From Candidatus Eisenbergiella pullistercoris (GTDB taxonomy: Bacteria; Bacillota; Clostridia; Lachnospirales; Lachnospiraceae): a stretch of 38,476 nucleotides of DNA. Shown in pieces: positions 32,630-38,476 of the stretch (position 1 is the first letter of the stretch; every line of letters begins with the position of its first letter). The DNA lies in the NCBI GenBank assembly GCA_019115665.1, contig DXDD01000050.1:1-38476 (forward strand), read 5' to 3'. The position numbers and the translations under genes were made by a program. Below the pieces are notes generated by a model. The model made no database searches, was not told where the DNA came from, and worked only from the letters and a program-made list of their open reading frames with translations.

Positions 32630-33589
32630 TCAGTCCGTCTCCAGCTCTTCCAGCACCTTTTTCAGCGTATCCGCGGATTTCCTCAGCTTCTCCTCTTCCT
32701 CCTCGCTCAGCGAAATGGGAACTCCTGTTTCAATGCCGTCCTTTCCTACGATGGCGGGCATGCTCAGGACCACATCCGAAATTCCGTATTCCCCGTGCAT
32801 CATGGAGGATACGGGAAGGATGGATTTTTCATCCCGGACGATGGCCTCGCAGATCCGTTTCACGGACATGGCGATGCCGTAATAGGTGGCGTGCTTTTTG
32901 GCGATGATCTCATAGGCGCTGTTCTTTACCTCCTCCGCGATCCTGCGGGCCGCGGCCTCATGCTCGAAGTGGCCGCGCATCTCGCAGAAACGGTTTAAGG
33001 GAATCCCGGATACGTTTGCGCTGCTGAAGACGGCGATCTCGCTGTCCCCGTGCTCTCCGATGATGAAGGCGTGCACGCCCCGGCTGTCCACGGAAAGGTG
33101 CTCGCCCAGACGATACTTCAGCCGGGCGGTGTCCAGAACGGTGCCGGAGCCGATCACCCGGTTTTCCGGAAGGCCGGAAAGCTTCAGCGCCGTCCAGGTC
33201 AGAATGTCCACCGGATTTGCCACGATCAGAAGGATCCCCGGATAGTCCCGCTTCGCGATCTCCGGAATGATGCTTTTGAAAATGCTCACGTTTTTATGCA
33301 CCAGATCCAGCCTTGTCTCATCCGGCTTCTGGTTGGCTCCCGCCGTCACAATGACGACGGCGGCGTCCGTGATATCGTCATAGTCTCCCGCGTAAATCTT
33401 CGTCTGTCCGGCAAAAGGAATGCCGTGGGCAATGTCCAGCGCCTCTCCCTCCGCCTTGTCCCGATTGGCGTCGATCAGGACCAGCTCGGAAAACAGGCCG
33501 CTCTGCATCAGGCAGAAGGCGGATGCCGAGCCCACAAAGCCGCAGCCGATAATGGCTGCCTTCCTGTTATTGATCTGCTGTTTCCGCAT
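32630..33589 (-). CDS. ldh: L-lactate dehydrogenase
   Basis: A 319-residue NAD-dependent enzyme reducing pyruvate to L-lactate (EC 1.1.1.27). Seen: AAIIGCGFVGSASAFCLMQ (dinucleotide fold), LIDANRDKAEGEALDIAHG, and TAGANQKPDETRLDLV. Gln in the latter loop specifies pyruvate over oxaloacetate, and the Arg residues bind substrate. IVANPVDILTW and the active-site IGEHGDSE follow. It is typical of fermentative Firmicutes. ATG 33589 has GGAGG upstream and a likely promoter lies at 33675-33702. The gene is convergent with glgD. Confidence 0.95.
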   Translation of the reverse strand: MRKQQINNRKAAIIGCGFVGSASAFCLMQSGLFSELVLIDANRDKAEGEALDIAHGIPFAGQTKIYAGDYDDITDAAVVIVTAGANQKPDETRLDLVHKNVSIFKSIIPEIAKRDYPGILLIVANPVDILTWTALKLSGLPENRVIGSGTVLDTARLKYRLGEHLSVDSRGVHAFIIGEHGDSEIAVFSSANVSGIPLNRFCEMRGHFEHEAAARRIAEEVKNSAYEIIAKKHATYYGIAMSVKRICEAIVRDEKSILPVSSMMHGEYGISDVVLSMPAIVGKDGIETGVPISLSEEEEEKLRKSADTLKKVLEELETD

Positions 33590-33674
33590 GAATACCTCCT
33601 TCCCGCCTCTGTCGGCGATACCGCGTGTCCGGTTTTCTGTTCTGATTTCCGTCTGCGGTTCTCTTTTCTTTTAT

Positions 33675-33702
33675 ATCCTACCATATTACTAGGAATTTAC
33701 AA
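33675..33702 (-). promoter_or_regulatory. Possible promoter of ldh
   Basis: On the minus strand TTGTAA (33697-33702), a 16-base spacer and TAGGAT (33675-33680), about 85 bases from the start. Confidence 0.45.
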
Positions 33703-33716
33703 GGCTGTTAAAAGGC

Positions 33717-33754
33717 AGAAAACGCCGGATTTTTCCATTTATCCGACGTTTTCT
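33717..33754 (-). terminator. Terminator after the GH36 gene
   Basis: AGAAAACG-c-CGGAT and ATCCG-a-CGTTTTCT (33717-33730 with 33741-33754) pair with a single mismatch over 14 positions and a ten-base loop. On the minus strand GCCTTTT follows. The stretch 33755-33826 is AT-rich and otherwise empty. Confidence 0.65.
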
Positions 33755-33826
33755 GATGAATCCTTATCTTTTGTTTATTTTTGATAATAATTATCGTTAT
33801 TGTTTATTGATGCCCACAGGAAACGT

Positions 33827-36061
33827 TCAGATCCTTACGAGGTGGATCTGGTAAGCGCAGTAATCCCCGCTGGCCGCCGGGATCGGCAGACCGGCGTGCA
33901 TCAGCGCCGCTCCGGTGAGCACCGCTTCTTTTCCGTCCTCCTTCTCCGCCCCGGCCTTTCCGGCGTTCCCCGCCAGGCGGATCCGATAGGACGCTTCTTC
34001 CTGCAGCCCGCGAAGCTTCACATATACGGGAACCGGATTGGCCTGTACATGGTGGTACACCGCGCTCACCAGCGCCTCCGAACCATCCGGCTCCGCCGTT
34101 TCCCATACGGTGCAGCTTCCGGAGAGCGGACTGGACAGGCGGTAATAATCTCCGTACTGGATGCAGTCGTAAAGCTCCTTAAAAGTACGGATCTGCGCGC
34201 TGATCTCCTCCTTCTCTTCCTCCGACAGCTGATTCAGATCCAGCTCGTAGCCGAAGGTTCCCGCCATGGCCGCGCAGCCTCTGGTGGCAAGGGGAGTGAT
34301 CCGTCCGGTCTGGTGGTTGGGCACGGCGGATACATGCGCGCCCATGGCGCTCACCGGATAGCCGAAGGAGGTTCCGTACTGGATCTGCAGCCTCTCGATG
34401 GCGTCGGTGTCGTCGCTGCACCAGATCTGCGGCGTATAATAAAGCATGCCCGCGTCAAACCGTCCGCCTCCGCCGCTGCAGCCCTCGAAGAGCACCTCCG
34501 GGAAGGAAGCGGTCAAAGTCTCCAGCACCCGATACAGGCCGAGAACGAAACGATGCGCCATCTCGCCCTGTCTGCCAGCAGGCAGCACGTGGCTGTATTT
34601 ATCGCAGATGCTCCGGTTAAAGTCCCATTTCACATAGGTGATGGGCGCGTTTTTCAGCACGTCGGAGATCCGTTCAATCAGGTAGTCCTGCACATCCTCT
34701 CTGGAAAAATCCAGGATCAGCTGATTGCGGCTGAGCGTCGGGCAGCGTCCGGGCGCGGCCACCGCCCATTCCGGATGGGCGCGGTACAGGTCGCTGTCTA
34801 TGGAGATGCACTCCGGCTCAAACCAGATGCCGAAACGCAGGCCCAGAGCCGTGATGCGCTCTCCCAGCTCCTTCAGGCTGCATCCGAGCTTTTCCTCATT
34901 GGGATACCAGTCTCCCAGGCCGGAATTGTCGCTGTCCCGCTTCCCGAACCAGCCGTCGTCCATGACGAAAAGCTCGATCCCCAGCTTCGCCGCGTCCTTC
35001 GCGATGTCCACCAGCTTGTCCCCGGTAAAGTCAAAATAGGTCCCTTCCCAGTTGTTGATCAGAACGGGCCTGCGCCTGTGCTGCCACTGTCCGCGGCAGA
35101 TATGATCCCGGATCAGACGATGGAAGATCCGGCTGACGCCTCCCTGTCCGTTCCCGCTGTAGGCCATCAGCACCTCGGGCGCAGAAAAGGTCTCGCCGGG
35201 CTGAAGCTTCCAGGCAAAATCATCCGGATGGATGCCGCAGATCAGCCTGGTCTGATCCATCTGATCCTTCTCCGTCTCCATCAGGAATTCTCCGCTGTAG
35301 ACAAAGGAAAAGCCGTAGCAGTCTCCCCGTTCCTCATCCGTATTCCTGCCGCACACCATCACAAAGGGATTGTAATGATGGCTGGACGCGCCGCGCACGC
35401 TTCCCACGGACTGGACGCCGTGGACGATGCCGCTCCTCTGCAGGTTCCTTTCCATGGCGTGTCTTCCGTAAAAGGTCAGCCAGTCATAATCTCCCCACTG
35501 CCAGTCCAGGCTGAGGCTCGCCGCCTTCAAAAGCGTGATCTCCTCTTTTCCTCCGTTCGTGACGGCGGCCGCTCTCGTGATCACATCCAGCTCCTCAAAA
35601 ACGCCGTAGAAAAGCCGCACCGCCACGCCGCTTTCCTCATCCTTCAGATCCACCGTGAGCGTTTCCGCCTCCTCAGGCGTTCCGTAAGCCGCCGGCAGGC
35701 CGGGCAGTGAATACTTGCCCTTTTCAATGGAATGGCCGGCATAGCGCAGGGAAACCGCCCTGCTTCCGTCCGCGTTCTCCACCTTCAGCGCGCTGATCCG
35801 GTAATCTCCCGTCCCGAAGCAGGAATACTCCTGCGGAAGGGTATCCAGCGAATAGCTCCGGTCCGTTCCGCCCACGGCAAAGGGATTTCCGGAAAAGCCC
35901 CTGTCCCCTCTGACAATCAGCCCGGACAGATCCGCATTGTCCGTCTTCTCCCCGTAATAGGTGTGAAGCAGGACTCCCTGTTCATCCGCCTTCATCTGGT
36001 AGGTGCTGTTTTTTGTCTGCAGAGTGAAAACCCTGCCCTTCTCCTCGTAAAAGATTCCCAT
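33827..36061 (-). CDS. GH36 alpha-galactosidase
   Basis: A 744-residue family 36 alpha-galactosidase (EC 3.2.1.22), releasing galactose from raffinose-type sugars and galactomannan. Layout: N-terminal beta-sandwich, (beta/alpha)8 barrel and C-terminal beta domain. Active site: Asp480 in YVKWDFNRS as nucleophile, Asp550 in WCSDDTD as acid/base, with NNWEGTYFDF, VMDDGWFGKRD and GIWFEPE also diagnostic. Positions and length match the tetrameric bacterial enzymes (about 730 residues). No signal peptide, so it is cytoplasmic and needs sugar import. It is monocistronic, with a promoter near 36187 and a cre-like site upstream. Confidence 0.95.
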   Translation of the reverse strand: MGIFYEEKGRVFTLQTKNSTYQMKADEQGVLLHTYYGEKTDNADLSGLIVRGDRGFSGNPFAVGGTDRSYSLDTLPQEYSCFGTGDYRISALKVENADGSRAVSLRYAGHSIEKGKYSLPGLPAAYGTPEEAETLTVDLKDEESGVAVRLFYGVFEELDVITRAAAVTNGGKEEITLLKAASLSLDWQWGDYDWLTFYGRHAMERNLQRSGIVHGVQSVGSVRGASSHHYNPFVMVCGRNTDEERGDCYGFSFVYSGEFLMETEKDQMDQTRLICGIHPDDFAWKLQPGETFSAPEVLMAYSGNGQGGVSRIFHRLIRDHICRGQWQHRRRPVLINNWEGTYFDFTGDKLVDIAKDAAKLGIELFVMDDGWFGKRDSDNSGLGDWYPNEEKLGCSLKELGERITALGLRFGIWFEPECISIDSDLYRAHPEWAVAAPGRCPTLSRNQLILDFSREDVQDYLIERISDVLKNAPITYVKWDFNRSICDKYSHVLPAGRQGEMAHRFVLGLYRVLETLTASFPEVLFEGCSGGGGRFDAGMLYYTPQIWCSDDTDAIERLQIQYGTSFGYPVSAMGAHVSAVPNHQTGRITPLATRGCAAMAGTFGYELDLNQLSEEEKEEISAQIRTFKELYDCIQYGDYYRLSSPLSGSCTVWETAEPDGSEALVSAVYHHVQANPVPVYVKLRGLQEEASYRIRLAGNAGKAGAEKEDGKEAVLTGAALMHAGLPIPAASGDYCAYQIHLVRI

Positions 36062-36186
36062 GTTTTCCTCCTTCTTCTGCTGTATGCGGCAGTTCTGTCT
36101 CCGAAGCGGCGGAATTGCGCCGCGTTCTGCTTTCCATGCGGCAGGCTCCTTACTCCCGGGTCCTCCTGCCGTTCCGCCTTTTCTTC

Positions 36187-36236
36187 AGCATACCATAAAC
36201 TGCCCTGTCCAACAATCCAAAAAAGGAAACGCTTCC
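36187..36236 (-). promoter_or_regulatory. Promoter and cre-like site of the GH36 gene
   Basis: On the minus strand TTGTTG (36210-36215), a 17-base spacer, and an extended -10 TGgTATGCT (36187-36192). GGAAACGCTTCC (36225-36236) has CcpA cre-like symmetry and lies just upstream of the -35. Confidence 0.4.
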
Positions 36237-36296
36237 CGGCAGAAAAACGGTTTCTGTTCGCCGGCCTGCCAGCAAACAGGAGCAGAAGCAGAGCGC

Positions 36297-36545
36297 TTAT
36301 TCCCGAACCAGATACTGCCCCAGCGCGGTCAGAAGTCTGTTCTCCTCTCCTTTCGAGTCCACCAGCTTCAGCTCCAGCGGCTTTTTCGTCCCCAGGGCGC
36401 AGACGCCCAGAATGGACTTGGCGTCCACCGTATAGCTTCCTGCGGCGAGGTCGTATTCCCCGCTGAATTTCCGGATGGTATTTACAAATTTCCATACCTC
36501 GTCCGCATTGTTGAGATAAATTTTTACTGAACGGACTGCTTCCAT
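36297..36545 (-). CDS. HPr-like protein without the active-site histidine
   Basis: An 82-residue HPr-fold protein. The C-terminal half keeps the HPr pattern DAKSILGVCALG, including the Ser of the HPr-kinase site (Ser46 equivalent). The N-terminal GLHARP motif, which carries the phospho-accepting His15, is absent: the region reads YLNNADEVWKFVNTI. It therefore cannot relay phosphate from Enzyme I, but could bind partners such as CcpA if phosphorylated on Ser, as Crh does in Bacillus. That comparison is inference. The start has AGGAAGGAG upstream. It is a stand-alone gene between the GH36 and HAD genes. Confidence 0.8.
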   Translation of the reverse strand: MEAVRSVKIYLNNADEVWKFVNTIRKFSGEYDLAAGSYTVDAKSILGVCALGTKKPLELKLVDSKGEENRLLTALGQYLVRE

Positions 36546-36649
36546 GGCAATTCTCCTTCCTGCTTCGCGGCTGCCGCCGCGCCTTCTGATTCAGAGTATT
36601 TCCAGTCTTTCCCTTATTTAATCAGAAGGAAAGCCAAAAAAGGGACCGT

Positions 36650-36679
36650 AAAAATGGCCCGGAACATTTTGTCCGAGCC
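36650..36679 (-). terminator. Terminator of the HAD hydrolase gene
   Basis: GGCcCGGA and TCCGaGCC (36656-36679) pair, followed on the minus strand by five T (36650-36654). The remaining stretch 36546-36649 holds no gene. Confidence 0.6.
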
Positions 36680-36762
36680 AAAAATTTTGTTCATTTTCCG
36701 TTTTCCGTTTTTCTCACGAAAGCCGCCTGTCGTCCGCCGTAATCCGCTTTCACCGCTTCGCC

Positions 36763-37545
36763 TCACACAAGCCCCAGATAAGCGAACGCCTTCCACAGTC
36801 CGTCCTGCCCGATATCCGCGGTCACATAGTCCGCGGCCTCCTTCAGCTTTGACACCGCGTTTCCCATGGCGATGCCCACGCCGGCCTCGCGCACCATCTC
36901 ATAGTCGTTCATGCTGTCGCCCACCGCGGCGGTTTCTTCGATCGGGATGTTCCAGTGCTCCGCCAGCCGTTTCAGGCCGTAGGCCTTGGAGAGGAAATGA
37001 GGGAGCACATCCGCGCCTCCCCGCACCTCATCCATGATTGGGGCGCGAAGCAGCGGAAAATTCTCCGCGATCAGCTGCGCGGCCTCCACGGAATCATCCA
37101 GATACAGGCTGTGCATGGGGACGCCGATCAGTTCTCTGGTATCCCGCACGGCTCCGGCGTAGAGGGTTTCGTTTCCGCCCCAGCGCTCGATCTGCTTCCG
37201 GCGGTTGGAGGTATACCAGGCGTCCTGATACAGGCCGCCCAGGCACAGACCGTTTTTACAGGCGAATTCGATGACCTGCCGCTGCTGCTCCGGGTCGATC
37301 AGGGTTTCCTCCAGGTCCATACCGTCCGCCTCGATCAGCGCGCCGTTGGCGTGGATCACGCCGTCCGGGCAGATTTCCCGAAGGAGCGGCACATTCCAGG
37401 AATCCCGGAAAAACCGGCCGCTCGCCAGCACGACGCGGCATTTTCCGCGAACGGCGGCCAGCGCCTCCCTGGCGCTCTCCGGAATCTTCTGCTGTCTGTG
37501 ATCGAAAATGGTGTTGTCATAGTCCAGACATATCATCCGTATCAT
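36763..37545 (-). CDS. HAD family hydrolase (Cof-type phosphatase)
   Basis: A 260-residue haloacid-dehalogenase-fold phosphatase of the Cof/IIB type. Motif I is CLDYDNTIFD, with the nucleophile Asp and the acid/base Asp two residues later; motif II is VLASGR; motif III is the conserved Lys in LSKAYGLKRL; and motif IV is AVGDSMNDYEMV. The cap domain lies between motifs II and III. The family dephosphorylates sugar phosphates, FMN or similar; the substrate is unknown. I chose ATG 37545 with AGGAG eight bases upstream over an earlier start. Confidence 0.88.
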   Translation of the reverse strand: MIRMICLDYDNTIFDHRQQKIPESAREALAAVRGKCRVVLASGRFFRDSWNVPLLREICPDGVIHANGALIEADGMDLEETLIDPEQQRQVIEFACKNGLCLGGLYQDAWYTSNRRKQIERWGGNETLYAGAVRDTRELIGVPMHSLYLDDSVEAAQLIAENFPLLRAPIMDEVRGGADVLPHFLSKAYGLKRLAEHWNIPIEETAAVGDSMNDYEMVREAGVGIAMGNAVSKLKEAADYVTADIGQDGLWKAFAYLGLV

Positions 37546-37615
37546 ACCGACTGCTCCTCTCCGCATCTGCCGCGCGGCCCCCGTTTCCCGGTCCCGGGGC
37601 CTTTTTGCGGGATCT

Positions 37616-38476
37616 TTACTGCCTGGAATCCCTTTTTCCGGAATCCTTCTTCTCCGCTTCCTTCTTTTCAGGATCCTTCTCCGCGTCGTCCTCTTCCGGC
37701 TCCGCGGGAGGCAGCTTCTTAATCAGAGCCTCCTCGATCCTTCTGTCCTCGATCTTTTCCACATGGATATCCAGCCCGTTCACCTGCACGTCAAACTGGC
37801 TGCCGTCCGCAGGGATGGTGTGCAGGCAGCTGAAGATCATGCCGCCCACGGTATCATAATCCTCATCCTCCGGGATTTCCATTTCCAGTTCTTCCGCCAG
37901 CTCGTCAATGAAAACGCTGCCGGTCACACGCCACAGGTTATCGCCCAACTTCTCCATCTCGGGAGCTTCCGCCGGATCAAACTCGTCGTAAATGTTTCCG
38001 ACGATCTCCTCCAGCAGGTCCTCAATGGTGATGATGCCCGCCGTCTGGCCGTACTCGTCGATCACGATGGCAATATGGATCTTTTTGGTCTGCATGTCGC
38101 GGAACAGATCGTCCGCATGGATGCTCTCAGGCACAAAGTAGGGTGTTCTTAACAGCTCCTTCAGGCTGCGGGGATGCTCTGCGCCTCTTTCCAGCAGGAA
38201 GTCTCTGGCGTTCAGAGTACCCACGATATCGTTGATATCCTCGTCATATACCGGGTAACGGGAAAGTCCGGTCTCCCGGATGGTATGTATGATCTCCTCG
38301 GCTGTGGCATCGAGGGAGAACGCAACCACATCCGCCGTTCTGGTCATGGCCTCTCTTACAGAGATATCGTCAAAACGGAACACGTTCTCGATCCACTCCT
38401 GCTCCTCCTGGTCGATGGTGCCCTTCTGGCCGCCCAGATCGATCATCATGCGGATCTCTTCCTCGGTCACGGTCTC
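37616..38476 (-). CDS. CorC/HlyC-type CBS-domain protein, C-terminal part (cut by window edge)
   Basis: The frame is open to the right edge, so the N-terminal DUF21 (CNNM) membrane domain lies outside. Seen in order: [20 protein letters not shown] linker, two CBS domains ([14 protein letters not shown], then [22 protein letters not shown], then [31 protein letters not shown]), a CorC_HlyC domain ([25 protein letters not shown]), and a Glu/Lys-rich tail of about 40 residues. Proteins of this family are linked to magnesium or cobalt efflux and are often misnamed haemolysins. Confidence 0.9.
   Translation of the reverse strand, partial: ETVTEEEIRMMIDLGGQKGTIDQEEQEWIENVFRFDDISVREAMTRTADVVAFSLDATAEEIIHTIRETGLSRYPVYDEDINDIVGTLNARDFLLERGAEHPRSLKELLRTPYFVPESIHADDLFRDMQTKKIHIAIVIDEYGQTAGIITIEDLLEEIVGNIYDEFDPAEAPEMEKLGDNLWRVTGSVFIDELAEELEMEIPEDEDYDTVGGMIFSCLHTIPADGSQFDVQVNGLDIHVEKIEDRRIEEALIKKLPPAEPEEDDAEKDPEKKEAEKKDSGKRDSRQ

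Noticed and set aside
33800-35710. Long plus-strand frame opposite GH36
   Set aside because: Antisense shadow; no recognisable domain.

Overview
The window looks like chromosome from a GC-rich, gut-associated Clostridia bacterium, most likely a Lachnospiraceae member. The evidence is gene content: a bile salt hydrolase, a glgC-glgD pair, meso-diaminopimelate dehydrogenase, an HPr-like protein without the active-site His, a PadR/HAAS pair, and many plant-glycan glycosidases with AGGAGG-type ribosome binding sites. I could not compare it with any database, so the taxon is inference.

Left part (1-8300, all on the minus strand): a HigBA-type toxin-antitoxin module cut by the left edge; a broken microbial-type PARG gene (638-1302); a PRiA4_ORF3-domain protein, an alpha/beta-hydrolase esterase and an MBL-fold hydrolase in a tight run; a SUV3-like helicase; and a MATE exporter. 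Next come a plus-strand bile salt hydrolase (8562-9557) and an MFS exporter with its ArsR-type regulator (9705-12150).

Middle part (12500-17140): the most interesting segment. A retron-type reverse transcriptase (14220-15269) carries the NAxxH, LPQG, YCDD and VTG signatures. It is translationally coupled to an HExxH zinc metalloprotease (15266-16126). Directly upstream lies a 227-nt, strongly structured sequence closed by a 16-nt inverted repeat (16151-16377) and preceded by its own promoter. This reads as ncRNA (msr-msd), metalloprotease effector, RT: a candidate retron with an effector type I do not recognise as described. Upstream is an unusual array (16573-17113) of strictly alternating AACCGTAC / GTACGGTT sites spaced 21 or 31-32 bp apart, ending in a 24-bp tandem repeat.

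Right part (17138-38476): ddh, an AT-richer GNAT acetyltransferase, a GH4 alpha-galacturonidase divergent from an AraC regulator, a PadR/HAAS pair, and a wrecked ABC exporter. Then follow a carbohydrate block (GH127, an ADP-ribosylglycohydrolase-fold protein, GH116, later GH36 alpha-galactosidase), glycogen synthesis genes glgC-glgD, L-lactate dehydrogenase, an HPr-like protein, a HAD phosphatase and a CorC-type protein cut by the right edge. Together they describe plant polysaccharide breakdown, glucose storage as glycogen and lactate fermentation.

A recurring theme is intergenic structure. Compound perfect hairpins sit just 5' of Shine-Dalgarno sequences (4250-4409, 18149-18217, 20407-20506). 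Short tandem repeats sit right at gene ends (36, 41 and 86 bp units). No tRNA, rRNA, CRISPR array or insertion sequence was seen.
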